A stretch of 35,053 nt of DNA, taken from Haloferula luteola (GTDB lineage: Bacteria; Verrucomicrobiota; Verrucomicrobiia; Verrucomicrobiales; Akkermansiaceae). The stretch covers positions 1-35,053 of the forward strand of contig NZ_JACHFD010000032.1 of assembly GCF_014201715.1 (NCBI RefSeq), read 5' to 3'. Positions within the stretch are counted from its first letter, which is position 1; each line of letters starts with the position of its first letter. Below, in pieces: positions 14,980 to 23,979 of the stretch. The translations under genes and the position numbers were made by a program. The notes below the pieces were generated by a model that did no database searches, was not told the DNA's origin, and saw only the letters and a list, made by a program, of their open reading frames with translations.

Positions 14980-16323
14980 TCATCGTCCCGGCTCGGGCCC
15001 GCTTCGTTGCCTTTGGAACGCCAGCTGCGGTTCTGGATCTGGTTTGGGTTCAAGTGGGCGCTGGTGGTTGGGTGTCGAGGTCTTCCGTTCTTCGAAGCGC
15101 CGATGGATCATGGTCGTTTCGTGGGAATGGCGCTGCGCAAGACGGGCAAGGGATTGCAGGTGTTCGCGATTCAGCTTCGCAACGGCTTCCTGCTTCTGTT
15201 TGAGGGCTTCACGGGTTTCGACCTTTAAGCGTTCGAGGTTCGCGGTGATCTTGCGATCCAGTCGAAAGATCTTGAACCCCACCCACTGCCACAGCCCGGG
15301 ATGCTTGAGGGTCTGCTGGTAGGACTCGATCACAGTGCGCTTATCCTTGAGCCGATGAGTTTGCTCAAGATGATCGACGAGGCGCGATCGGCGTTGCTGA
15401 AAATCATCTGCCATCCGCTGGCGCTCTTCCTGATGGCGCTCGCGTGCTGAAGCCAGCGATTCCTCACGCCGTTTTTGATGCTGTTGGCTGCGCTCCTTCT
15501 TTTCAAAGGACTGGGTTTCACGCCGTGCGAGGAGATCATCAACACTAGGCAAGGCACCTTGTTGGAGCGGAACGAGGCGGGCGTGAATGTCCTTAGAGGA
15601 AGCGATACCCTGGAGCACTCTTAGCGGGTTGCCGCTTTTGCCGTAGGGGTCGACCAGAACGAGTCGCTTGCGACCCTGAGCCAGCTCGTAGCCCTGACGC
15701 TTGAGCAGCCGCTGGAAGCTCGGGCCGTCATGACTGTGCTCCCATGCGGATTTCAGACCCGGTTCGACATAACGTGTCTTCTTCCCCGCTTCTCGCTTGC
15801 GGTGATTTTCTTCGCGTAGCGAGCAATAATCAGTGCCTTCCTTCTTCTGATACTCCCGCGCCCAATCCTGAAGCTTGCGCTTGGTGTGCTTGAGACAAGC
15901 TACCAGTCCGGTGCGCGGATGGACTTTGTTGACCACGACGTGGATGTGCGGCTGCGGCTCGTCGCGGTGGCAGGCGATCATGGCTTGATGGTCGCCCAGC
16001 CCGAGTTTGCCGAGTGAGGTGCGGGCGGCCTCCATCATCGCATCGCGATCCGGCTTCTGCTCCGGGTGCCAGCTCAACGAGAAGGCGAGCACCGGATTCT
16101 TGAGTTTCGCGCCGGAGCGTTTCTGGCGGGTGGCTTCTTTCAGTCGCTCCTGATGCTTGGCGGTGTAGGCCATGACCTTCCATGCTTTCTCGACCTTGTC
16201 GGTGAGCATGTTGATCGTCTCCGTCCAAGCGACGCGTTGGCTGGTTTGCGCCCGCTTGTCGTGGAAGTAGTAGAGGAAGGCTCCATGGAAGGAACACCCC
16301 TGAGCTGCGAGTCGTGGGACCAT
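14980..16323 (-). CDS. MOBP-type relaxase (mobilisation module 1)
   Basis: The 447-residue protein starts at the ATG 16323, overlapping the MobC stop (TGATG); the frame is open further upstream but inside mobC. The N-terminus 'GAFLYYFHDKRAQTSQRV' and the three-histidine HUH motif 'EPQPHIHVVVNKVHP' are typical of MobA/VirD2-like relaxases. A lysine-rich, Glu-Gln-Arg-rich coiled-coil tail covers about residues 270-420. Relaxases nick oriT, stay bound to the 5' end and lead the strand into a recipient through another element's secretion channel. The matching oriT hairpin lies upstream at 16775-16809. It is related to, but clearly diverged from, the relaxase at 27838-28698. Confidence 0.88.
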   Translation of the reverse strand: MVPRLAAQGCSFHGAFLYYFHDKRAQTSQRVAWTETINMLTDKVEKAWKVMAYTAKHQERLKEATRQKRSGAKLKNPVLAFSLSWHPEQKPDRDAMMEAARTSLGKLGLGDHQAMIACHRDEPQPHIHVVVNKVHPRTGLVACLKHTKRKLQDWAREYQKKEGTDYCSLREENHRKREAGKKTRYVEPGLKSAWEHSHDGPSFQRLLKRQGYELAQGRKRLVLVDPYGKSGNPLRVLQGIASSKDIHARLVPLQQGALPSVDDLLARRETQSFEKKERSQQHQKRREESLASARERHQEERQRMADDFQQRRSRLVDHLEQTHRLKDKRTVIESYQQTLKHPGLWQWVGFKIFRLDRKITANLERLKVETREALKQKQEAVAKLNREHLQSLARLAQRHSHETTMIHRRFEERKTSTPNHQRPLEPKPDPEPQLAFQRQRSGPEPGR

Positions 16324-16661
16324 CAGCGAGCCTCCTTGTCGATGGCCTCGTCGATCAGGGCTTCGATACGCCGGCATAGTGCTGGGATCGTCGGCGACAA
16401 GCGCCCGGTCATGTGCAACCGCTTGGTGATCTGGTTGAGATTGTGGCCGATGTAATTCAGCTCGCTGATGAGGGCGGGATCGAGCGGAGCTTCGTCCTCG
16501 GGCCTTTCGAGGGAGGACAACACGAGGGAGCGGGCGAGTTCGTTGGCGCGGTGGCCGAGCTGCTGAGCCTGGCGGGACAGACAAGCGTGCTCCGCCGGAG
16601 TGAGGCGGAAGACGATGCGGTGGACGCGGTGGCGGTCGGTCGGCAGGACGGGTCGGGCCAT
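16323..16661 (-). CDS. mobC: MobC-like relaxosome protein (module 1)
   Basis: This 112-residue protein begins 'MARPVLPTDRHRVHRIVFRL', a basic ribbon-helix-helix-type N-terminus. It ends with the MobC signature 'ALISELNYIGHNLNQITKRLH' followed by a helical tail. The ATG at 16661 is preceded by a GGGAGGTG ribosome-binding site. A longer open frame starting at 16898 would run through the oriT hairpin and is rejected. MobC proteins bind oriT and help the relaxase to open the nic region. The stop overlaps the relaxase start by one base (TGATG), so the pair is translationally coupled. Confidence 0.85.
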   Translation of the reverse strand: MARPVLPTDRHRVHRIVFRLTPAEHACLSRQAQQLGHRANELARSLVLSSLERPEDEAPLDPALISELNYIGHNLNQITKRLHMTGRLSPTIPALCRRIEALIDEAIDKEAR

Positions 16662-16740
16662 GGCTACACCTCCCGATACGCTGGGGAGGAGGAAGTCAAC
16701 CGGCGGGTGACCCCCGCGCCCCGGCGTGGCCTTTGCAGGG

Positions 16741-16820
16741 AGGATGCAACGGAGGGAGGCACGCTCTCCTTGCCAAGATGTGGTTTTTCGGCACGAAAAA
16801 CCACATCTTGCTATCCTGTG
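16741..16820. other. Putative oriT 1: perfect 16-bp hairpin and nic motif
   Basis: A perfect inverted repeat has arms at 16775-16790 and 16794-16809 with a 3-base loop. It is followed at once by CATCTTG-C (16804-16811) and then TATCCTG-T (16812-16819). Both fit the MOBP nic consensus YATCYTG|Y. The sequence just left of the hairpin (GGAGGATGCAAC, then CTCCTTGCCAAGATG) is shared with oriT 2 at 29085-29130. The position, upstream of mobC-relaxase, is the usual one. Confidence 0.75.
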
Positions 16821-16925
16821 AATCGAGCTGTTGGAGCAGCATGACCCTATAGGGTCGTGAGACAGGCCGATGGGGCCATGAAATGGTCGTGTGATCATGG
16901 GGGTGATCCTTTCTGTTGAAGTGGA

Positions 16926-16957
16926 TAAAAATGAAGAAGCCCCTCCGAGGAGGGGCT
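16926..16957 (-). terminator. Rho-independent terminator
   Basis: On the minus strand an AGCCCCTC / GAGGGGCT stem with a 4-base loop is followed by TCTTCATTTTT. It lies upstream of oriT 1 and ends a minus-strand gene that is now mostly lost (16994-17116). A terminator in the same relative place follows the intact integrase of module 2. Confidence 0.6.
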
Positions 16958-16993
16958 ACGTGCTTGGGTTGTCGTTGAACTGGATAGGTTGCT

Positions 16994-17116
16994 CTACAGT
17001 GCATCCTTCACCTGAACGAAGTCGGCACGAAGCTTATCGAGATCCTTTTCGAGTCGAAGGATTTCGGTGTTCAGTGCCACCGCGGCGCGGGATTCGCGGC
17101 GGCGGATTCCATCCGC
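16994..17116 (-). pseudogene. C-terminal remnant of a coiled-coil protein
   Basis: About 40 minus-strand codons before a TAG at 16994-16996 read 'RAAVALNTEILRLEKDLDKL' and 'RADFVQVKDAL', a heptad-like coiled coil. No start codon or longer frame exists upstream, where the sequence turns pyrimidine-rich on the plus strand. It is probably the tail of a small mobile-element gene whose front was lost when the CRISPR region joined here. 17117-17248 shows no gene I can support. Confidence 0.4.
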
Positions 17117-17248
17117 CAAGCCTCACAAAGATCAGCCTACCTCCATGTTCTCCCCCATCTCCCCAGGCACCCATCTTCCCCCACCGACCATCGCGTTTCC
17201 ACCTCATCCATTAACCGCCGCCCCTTTCTCCAACTCCTTCTCTCCGCA

Positions 17249-17662
17249 TTGGGATGTCCTGTCGCTTCATCTTCCCCGACCCCCGCTTCATCTCCCCTCC
17301 TTTACCATCCCACCGCTCCCTGGCTGGCGGACTGGCTTCGCGTGCCCATCCAATCCATTTGGGAACCCGAAGTCGCAAACCCGGCCAGCCCCACGGAAAT
17401 ACAACTTCTCTACCACCTGTTGCCCGCCATTCGGCAACAAATCCACCTCACCCTTCGCTATCACGGCGGCAGCACACCGGGAGAGCCTCGCACGCTCACC
17501 CATTCGATGGTCTTCCGCAAACTCCACGACCAAGCTCACTCCCCCCTCTGTCTCCTCGCCTGGTTTCACACACGCCAGGCCAACCGCACTTTCCGCCTCG
17601 ACCGCTTTTCTCATCCCTTCGCAACCACCGCGCCCCTCGAACCAACGGCTCGAACGGCATGA
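17249..17662 (+). pseudogene. WYL-domain protein, N-terminally truncated
   Basis: The frame of 137 codons has only a TTG start. Its core matches the WYL domain: 'QIHLTLRYHGG', 'EPRTLTHSMVFRKL', 'PLCLLAWFHTRQ' and 'RTFRLDRFSHPF' correspond to the family's R-Y, R-x-L-x-P, x-L-x-A-W and R-T-F-R-L-D-R landmarks. The 'WYL' tripeptide position reads Leu-Cys-Leu. WYL proteins normally carry an N-terminal HTH and regulate operons, including CRISPR loci, by ligand binding. No HTH is present here. It lies 255 bp upstream of cas3 in the same direction. It is probably a decayed regulator; a free-standing WYL domain is possible. 17663-17916 holds no gene I can support. Confidence 0.6.
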
Positions 17663-17916
17663 CAAACATCATCTCGCCTTTCGCCATGTTTGATCTCGCC
17701 GCCCCCTGAATCGAATCCCTAACTTGCACCGCCTCATCACCCGCTGCCTTCGAAATCCCGGCGACCCCGAATTCACCTCCGCCTAAGCAGCCTTCCGCAC
17801 CATCCGCGGCAGCGCCGGAGAAACAGACGAATCTCTGGATACTCCCAATCCCGAAGCCTGAGCGGTGAAATCCCACCAACCGCCCGTAGCCAACCCCTGC
17901 GGGCAGCATCCCTCCC

Positions 17917-20409
17917 ATGAATCAGTCCGGCGATTGTTACATTGCTCACGTTCGGAAAACAGACGGAGCGACTCAAACCGTTGAAATACACCTCACCGAA
18001 ACCGCTGAGCTTTGTAGTCTGTTCGCTTCCGTGATCGGCCTCCAACTATGCGGTCGACTTCTTGGCCTTCTCCACGATCTCGGAAAATACTCATCCGCCT
18101 TCCAGCAATACATTCGGGACGTCACCGGCCTGAATGGCGAAGAAGCGAAATCCACCGCCGAGAAACGCAGGGACAAAGTCGATCACGCGACCTCCGGAGC
18201 ACAATACGTTTGGGGCGCTCACAAAGCGGGTAACGTTCCCTGTTTCATGGCCCAAGTCCTCGCCAACGTCATCATGTCCCATCACAGCCGCTCAGGCATG
18301 AAAGACTTTATCGACCTCACGGGCAAATCTCCCTTCCTCATCCGCCTCGGAAGTCACAAGACCCACAAACAAGAAGTTCTCGACAAAGCCAACCCCGCCA
18401 TTCGCTCGGAGATCGACCGTCTTCTCGCCTCACCCTCACTCGTCGCGGAATTCAAGTCCGCGATCACCGCTATCAACGGCTCCACTTCGGAATGCGTCCC
18501 GCGCCAAAACGCATTCTCGCTGCTCACCCGCTACCTCTTCAGTTGCCTGCTCGATGCGGATCGCCTCAGCACCGCGGATTTCGAAAATCCGAGAAGCGCG
18601 GAGTTCCGCACCACCGGTCACAGCCCGGATTGGAACACTCTTCTCAACCGCTTCGAAAGCCACATCGCCGCCTTCGAGTCCGCACCCGAAATCAATCAAA
18701 TCAGAGCCCTGATATCTAACGAGTGCCGAGCTGCTTCCACCCGCCCCGACCGCCTTTTCACGCTTCAGGTTCCTACCGGCGGCGGCAAAACCCTTGCCAG
18801 CCTCCGCTTCGCCCTGCACCGGGCGGCGTCCCCGGAGACTCATCGCGTGGACCGCATCATCTACATCCTTCCCTACACCTCCATCCTCGACCAGAACGCC
18901 AAAATCGCGAGGAACATCCTAGGAGACGAGGCCGTGCTTGAGCACCACTCCAACCTTTCGGACGAGAAAGACACCTGGCGAAACCGAGTCCTCTCGGAAA
19001 ACTGGGATACCCCGGTCGTGTTCACCACCAGCGTCCAGTTCCTGAACTCCCTTTTCGCGGCGGGCACAAAGACAGCTCGGCGCATGCATCAGCTCAGCAA
19101 TGCCATCCTCATCTTTGACGAAATCCAGTCGCTTCCCGTCAAAACCGTCCACCTCTTCAACAACGCGATCCATTTCCTCACCCAACAAGGCCACACCACC
19201 GTCGTTCTCTGCACCGCTACCATGCCGCTTCTGCAATCCGTGGACTCGAAACTTGGAGCGCTCCCGCTCACCCAGGAAAACGAAATCATCGGAAACAAGA
19301 CCTCCCTCTTCGATAAACTCAAGCGCACCACCATCATCGACGACTGCCGACCTGAAGAATGGTCGAACCAAGAGGTCGCGGCCTATGCCCGCGACCTTCA
19401 AAATCGTCACCACAGCCTCCTGATCGTCTGCAACACCAAGAACAGCGCCCTCCAGTTGTTCGACCTTCTCAAATCGAACCCGGATGCCCCAGTCATCCAC
19501 CTGAGCACCAACATGTGCCCCGCCCACCGCAGGCACCGGATTTCACAAATCCACGCGAAACTGGACCCGAAGCATCCGCAGCCAGTCTTCTGCATCAGCA
19601 CCCAACTGATCGAAGCTGGTGTCGATCTTGATTTCGGCTGCGTCATCCGCTCGCTCGCAGGGCTCGATTCCATCGTGCAGGCCGCCGGGCGCTGCAATCG
19701 ACACGGAAACAGGGAAATGGGATTCGTTCATGTCCTGAATTTCAAAGAGGAGAAACTCGGATCGTCACTCAAGGACATCGAACTCGCCCAACAGATCACT
19801 CTCCGGATCCTTCACGAATACACCGACAACCCGGCTCGCTTCGACCACGACCTGCTCTCCGCCAGAGCAATGGAGCGGTACTACGGCTACTACTTCTACC
19901 AGCGTGCCGACGAGATGTCATACCCCTGCGAAGCCGGAAAGGGGAAGCCACCACTCGCCAAAAGCTGCAACCTGCTCGACCTGCTCAGCCTCAATCAGTC
20001 CTCTCTCAACGAAGCCAACCGCACATCGAACGCCGCAGCATCCTCACTCCTCTTCAAACACTCCTATTCCACCGCCGCCCAGGCATTCCAGGTGATCGAC
20101 GCCCCCACTCAGGGAATCATTGTTCCCTACAATGCCGACGGCCATTGCGGTTCGGATCTCATCGGCAAACTCGCCGCGAGCTACACCAACGAACAGGTGA
20201 CGCTCGCCGACCAGGTCCGCCTCCACAAACAAGCCCAGCAATACACCGTGAATGCCTTTCCAAAAGTCATTGAAAAGCTGGCTGCGGAAGGTGCCCTGCG
20301 CGAAGTCCAGCCGGGCGAAGGCATCTACTACCTCGACGAGCGGTACTACCATGCCGACCTCGGCGTCACTCTCGAAGCCTTGTCCGAACAACACCTCCTC
20401 AACATCTGA
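17917..20409 (+). CDS. cas3: Type I-C Cas3 helicase-nuclease
   Basis: The 830-residue protein has an N-terminal HD nuclease: His25, His53-Asp54 in 'LLHDLGK', His90, and His122-His123 in 'MSHHSRSG'. An SF2 helicase follows with Walker A 'PTGGGKT' at 286-292, 'FDEIQSLP' (Asp401-Glu402), 'CTATMP' at 432-437 and motif VI 'QAAGRCNRHG' at 588-597. Cas3 is recruited by the Cascade R-loop and degrades target DNA 3' to 5'. All expected motifs are present and the length is normal for Cas3 with a fused HD domain. cas5c starts 2 bp after its stop, so the genes form one operon. The upstream sequence to 17663 is degenerate, and the promoter is not obvious. Confidence 0.96.
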   Translation: MNQSGDCYIAHVRKTDGATQTVEIHLTETAELCSLFASVIGLQLCGRLLGLLHDLGKYSSAFQQYIRDVTGLNGEEAKSTAEKRRDKVDHATSGAQYVWGAHKAGNVPCFMAQVLANVIMSHHSRSGMKDFIDLTGKSPFLIRLGSHKTHKQEVLDKANPAIRSEIDRLLASPSLVAEFKSAITAINGSTSECVPRQNAFSLLTRYLFSCLLDADRLSTADFENPRSAEFRTTGHSPDWNTLLNRFESHIAAFESAPEINQIRALISNECRAASTRPDRLFTLQVPTGGGKTLASLRFALHRAASPETHRVDRIIYILPYTSILDQNAKIARNILGDEAVLEHHSNLSDEKDTWRNRVLSENWDTPVVFTTSVQFLNSLFAAGTKTARRMHQLSNAILIFDEIQSLPVKTVHLFNNAIHFLTQQGHTTVVLCTATMPLLQSVDSKLGALPLTQENEIIGNKTSLFDKLKRTTIIDDCRPEEWSNQEVAAYARDLQNRHHSLLIVCNTKNSALQLFDLLKSNPDAPVIHLSTNMCPAHRRHRISQIHAKLDPKHPQPVFCISTQLIEAGVDLDFGCVIRSLAGLDSIVQAAGRCNRHGNREMGFVHVLNFKEEKLGSSLKDIELAQQITLRILHEYTDNPARFDHDLLSARAMERYYGYYFYQRADEMSYPCEAGKGKPPLAKSCNLLDLLSLNQSSLNEANRTSNAAASSLLFKHSYSTAAQAFQVIDAPTQGIIVPYNADGHCGSDLIGKLAASYTNEQVTLADQVRLHKQAQQYTVNAFPKVIEKLAAEGALREVQPGEGIYYLDERYYHADLGVTLEALSEQHLLNI

Positions 20410-20411
20410 CC

Positions 20412-21125
20412 ATGCACGAAACACCGAAAAACAGCATCTCCTTCGAAGTCTGGGGAAAATACGCCCTCTTCACCGATCCCCTGAGCCGAGTGGGAGGAGA
20501 AAAGTGCAGCTACCACATCCCCACTTACGAGGCCGTCAAAGGCATCACCGAATCGATTTACTGGAAGCCCTCCTTCATCTGGATCGTGGACAAGGTCCGC
20601 ATCATGGCCCCCATCCGCACCGAGGCTAAGAACATGAAACCGGTTAACCTCAGCGGGGGTAATACCTTGGCCACCTACACCTACCTTGCGGACGTGCGCT
20701 ATCAGGTTCTCGCCCACTTCGAATGGAATCCCCACCGGGAAGACCTCCGGGCGGATCGGATTGAGGGCAAACACTGGGACATTGCCAAGCGCATGCTCGA
20801 GAAGGGCGGACGCCGCGACATCTTCATCGGAACCCGGGAGTGCCAAGGTTATGTCGAAGCCTGTGAGTTCGGCTCCTGCGACAGTGATCACCATCAAGCC
20901 GGAGAACTCACCTACGGCCTCATGTTCCACGGATTCGACTACCCGGACACTATCGGCAAAGACGAACTCCACGCCCGTTTCTGGAGCGCCAAAGTCAATG
21001 CCCAAGGCATCATCGAGTTCCCCAGACCCGACGACCCATCTCTGATCCGTCGTTTCGTTCGCGAAATGACGTCCAACCCGCCCAAGAGCGTCGGACTGGA
21101 CGAACCCCAACATAAACTCGCATGA
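20412..21125 (+). CDS. cas5c: Cas5c (Cas5d), pre-crRNA endonuclease
   Basis: The 237-residue RAMP protein opens 'ISFEVWGKYALFTDPLSRVG', typical of Cas5 in type I-C. In this subtype, which lacks Cas6, Cas5c cleaves the repeat RNA and then stays on the 5' handle of the crRNA. The residues expected for cleavage are in place: Tyr50 in 'ESIYWKP', and Lys120-His121 in 'EGKHWDIAKRML'. The start lies 2 bp after cas3. The stop overlaps the cas8c start by 4 bases (ATGA), showing tight coupling. The array repeat has a strong hairpin suited to Cas5c recognition. Confidence 0.95.
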   Translation: MHETPKNSISFEVWGKYALFTDPLSRVGGEKCSYHIPTYEAVKGITESIYWKPSFIWIVDKVRIMAPIRTEAKNMKPVNLSGGNTLATYTYLADVRYQVLAHFEWNPHREDLRADRIEGKHWDIAKRMLEKGGRRDIFIGTRECQGYVEACEFGSCDSDHHQAGELTYGLMFHGFDYPDTIGKDELHARFWSAKVNAQGIIEFPRPDDPSLIRRFVREMTSNPPKSVGLDEPQHKLA

Positions 21126-23068
21126 ACTGGATCGATGCACTCTACCGGACCTACGAGAATTGCCTCGGCTCCGTCGGCGTCCGCGAGGAAGGAAGCGACG
21201 AACTTCTCCTTCCCCTCTCCCACACCACCCAGAACGCACACATCGAAGTCACGCTCGACCAGAACGCGAACCTGATCGCCGCCCGTGTGTTGCAGAAAGC
21301 CGATCAAAAAACCGTGGTTCCTTGCACGGAGAAATCAGGAGGCAGATCGGGGAAAAAACCTGAGACCCATCCCCTCTGCGACAAGCTCCAGTATGTCGCC
21401 GGTGACTTCGTAGCTTACGGAGGAGAGGTGACATCCGGCTTCGCCAACCACCCCCTGGAACCCCATGAGGCTTACCTTAAACTCCTGGGTGACTGGCAGA
21501 CCAAATACCCGCACCCAAAGGTCGGCATTGTTCTCGAATATGTCCAAAAATCGCGCCTGATCCGGGATCTGGTCGCACAAACGATCATTCCTGTTCATGC
21601 CGGTTCCGACGGAGATTTCTCGTTTCTTGAGAAGTGGACCGATGAGGAATCTGGCCCACCGGACATCTTCACCGCCCTCCCCAACAACAGCCGCCCTCAG
21701 GATGCATTCATCCGCTGGGCCGTCGCCATTCCCGGAGACCCGGAACCCTACCTTTGGCAGGACAAGTCCGTTTGGCAAAGTTGGAACGACTACTACAAGA
21801 GCACTCAGGAATTCAACGACTTGTGCTATGTGACCGGAGAGGAAACAACACTCGCCATCCAGCACCCGGCCAAACTCAGACACGCTGCGGACAAGGCTAA
21901 GCTCATCTCTGCAAACGACGGCAGCGGATTCACTTTCAGGGGCCGCTTCACCGATCCAGACGGCACCCAAACTTGCGGAGTCAGCTTTGATGTCACCCAG
22001 AAGGCACACAACGCCCTTCGCTGGCTCATAGCAAGGCAGGGCAAGCGCTTCGGCGACCAAGCCATCGTCGCATGGGCCGTTACCGGGCAGAATATCCCAG
22101 ACGCGCTGGTCTCCACTCAGGACTTGTTCGGCGAAGAGGAATTCCTGAATTCCGGCCTGAGCCTGAGCAGCGAAACCATTTCTCCTGCGAATACCGCTCA
22201 GGGTGTCGGGTTAGCCTTGAAAAAGAAGCTGGGGGGTTACCACGCGGACCTTGGAGACACCACCGACGTCATCTTCCTTTCGCTCGATTCCGCTACCCCA
22301 GGTCGAATGGCGATCAGCTACTACCGGGAACTCTCCTCCAGCGAGTTCCTCGCCCGAGTCGAGAAATGGCACGAGGAAACCGCGTGGCCGCAGAATTTCG
22401 GCAAGGACAGGAAGTTCATCGGAGCCCCGTCACCACTCGACATCGCTCAATCCGCCTATGGAACAAGACTCGACGACAAACTCAAATCCGCCACCTACCG
22501 CCGTCTTCTACCCTGCATCATCGAAAACCGCCCCATCCCGACGGATCTCGTTTCCAGTTGCATCCAGCGCGCCTCCAACCGGCAAGGCATGGAGCATTGG
22601 GAATGGGAAAAGGCACTGGGGATCGCCTGCGCACTTTACCGGAAGCAAAGAATTCAAACCAAACAACACCATCACACCATGTCACTCGAACGAGACCGAA
22701 CCACACGAAGCTACCTTTATGGCAGGCTCCTCGCCGTCGCAGACGTTTTGGAACAAGCCGCGCTTCGTTCCGCCGGTGAGAACCGCGACACGAATGCAGC
22801 GCGATTCATGCAACGTTTCGCAATCCATCCCTACGAGACCTGGATGAACATCTACCTCTCGCTCGATCCATACCGCCGTCGGCTCAAAGCCAACGCGCCG
22901 GGTCTCCTCCACCTCTACGATGCCGAATTCGATGAGATCAAGGATCTCTTTAAACCCGGGGAATTCAACGACAACGGCAAATTGGAGGGCGAATTCCTTC
23001 TCGCCTACCACTGCCAACGAACCGCTTTTTTCACCAAAAAGGAACCCTCAGAAGAACAACCTGCCTGA
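21122..23068 (+). CDS. cas8c: Cas8c (Csd1), large Cascade subunit
   Basis: The 648-residue protein opens 'MNWIDALYRTYENCLGSVGV', the usual Csd1 start. It carries family segments such as 'GDFVAYGGEVTSGFANHP' replaced by a variant loop, 'YHCQRTAFF' near the C-terminus, and 'YLYGRLLAVADVLEQAAL'. Cas8c recognises the PAM and starts unwinding. In type I-C an internal start in its 3' part often yields a small Cas11c subunit; the C-terminal helical region here would suit this, but I did not identify a specific internal start. It overlaps cas5c by 4 bases and is followed by cas7c after 30 bp. The frame is complete. Confidence 0.94.
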   Translation: MNWIDALYRTYENCLGSVGVREEGSDELLLPLSHTTQNAHIEVTLDQNANLIAARVLQKADQKTVVPCTEKSGGRSGKKPETHPLCDKLQYVAGDFVAYGGEVTSGFANHPLEPHEAYLKLLGDWQTKYPHPKVGIVLEYVQKSRLIRDLVAQTIIPVHAGSDGDFSFLEKWTDEESGPPDIFTALPNNSRPQDAFIRWAVAIPGDPEPYLWQDKSVWQSWNDYYKSTQEFNDLCYVTGEETTLAIQHPAKLRHAADKAKLISANDGSGFTFRGRFTDPDGTQTCGVSFDVTQKAHNALRWLIARQGKRFGDQAIVAWAVTGQNIPDALVSTQDLFGEEEFLNSGLSLSSETISPANTAQGVGLALKKKLGGYHADLGDTTDVIFLSLDSATPGRMAISYYRELSSSEFLARVEKWHEETAWPQNFGKDRKFIGAPSPLDIAQSAYGTRLDDKLKSATYRRLLPCIIENRPIPTDLVSSCIQRASNRQGMEHWEWEKALGIACALYRKQRIQTKQHHHTMSLERDRTTRSYLYGRLLAVADVLEQAALRSAGENRDTNAARFMQRFAIHPYETWMNIYLSLDPYRRRLKANAPGLLHLYDAEFDEIKDLFKPGEFNDNGKLEGEFLLAYHCQRTAFFTKKEPSEEQPA

Positions 23069-23098
23069 TCTCAATCAACCACGCACTCTACAGAAATC

Positions 23099-23968
23099 AT
23101 GAGCACCCAGCACAAATACGACTTCGCCGTCATCCTCCGCGTCACGAACGCCAATCCTAACGGCGACCCACTCAACGGAAACCGTCCGCGGACGAATTAC
23201 GACAATTTCGGGGAAATCTCCGACGTTTGCATCAAGCGGAAGATCCGCAATCGCCTCATGCAAACGGGCGAAGCGATCCTTGTCCAGTCGCTGGACAACA
23301 GCGCCGATGAGCACCAATCGATCAAGTCCCGAATCGACGGAGCAAAACTGGAAATGAAGGACGCGTCGAAGTTCAAAAAGGAGGCCTGCGCGCATTGGTA
23401 TGATGTCCGCGCGTTTGGCCAGATCTTCCCCTTCAAAGGCAAATCCAAGGGCGAAGGTGTCTCAATTCCCGTCCGCGGTCCGGTTACCATCCAGACCGCG
23501 TTCAGTCTCGAACCGGTCAGCATCACCAGTACCCAGATCACCAAGAGCACGAACTTGGAGGACACCAAGGACGGCAAGCGCGGGTCCGACACCATGGGCA
23601 TGAAGCACCGAGTCGATTTCGGCACCTACGTGTTCTACGGCAGCATCAACTCCCAACTGGCTTCCGACGAAACCGGCACCGGCTTTAGCGACGCTGACGC
23701 CGAAAAGCTCAAAGAGGCGCTTCGGGCACTATTTGAGAACGACGCCTCGTCCGCACGCCCAGAGGGCAGCATGGAAGTCGTCAACCTGATTTGGTGGAAA
23801 CACAGTTGCGCAAGCGGCGACATCTCCTCAGCGAAGGTTCACCGGACTCTCCACGACAATGTAGACCCTAAGACGGGTGAAATCCGCGACACATCGAAGC
23901 TCACGCTCCACTATAAAAAAGACGACAGGGAGCAACAGCTGGAACCCGAGATTATCGCCGGATTCTGA
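23099..23968 (+). CDS. cas7c: Cas7c (Csd2), Cascade backbone
   Basis: The 289-residue RAMP protein reads 'YDFAVILRVTNANPNGDP' then 'NRPRTNYDNFGEISDVCIKR', the standard Csd2/Csh2 opening. Several copies line the crRNA spacer to form the Cascade filament. The start at 23099 gives normal length. The gene is followed only 11 bp later by the HEPN-like gene, a position where most type I-C operons pass directly to cas4. Confidence 0.95.
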   Translation: MSTQHKYDFAVILRVTNANPNGDPLNGNRPRTNYDNFGEISDVCIKRKIRNRLMQTGEAILVQSLDNSADEHQSIKSRIDGAKLEMKDASKFKKEACAHWYDVRAFGQIFPFKGKSKGEGVSIPVRGPVTIQTAFSLEPVSITSTQITKSTNLEDTKDGKRGSDTMGMKHRVDFGTYVFYGSINSQLASDETGTGFSDADAEKLKEALRALFENDASSARPEGSMEVVNLIWWKHSCASGDISSAKVHRTLHDNVDPKTGEIRDTSKLTLHYKKDDREQQLEPEIIAGF

Positions 23969-23979
23969 CAGTCACATCG

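Noticed and set aside
16662..16898. N-terminal extension of the MobC-like protein
   Set aside because: The extension runs through the oriT hairpin; the ATG at 16661 has a ribosome-binding site and the normal family start.
20346..21239. Long minus-strand open frame opposite cas5c
   Set aside because: It is antisense to clear Cas proteins and has no motif.
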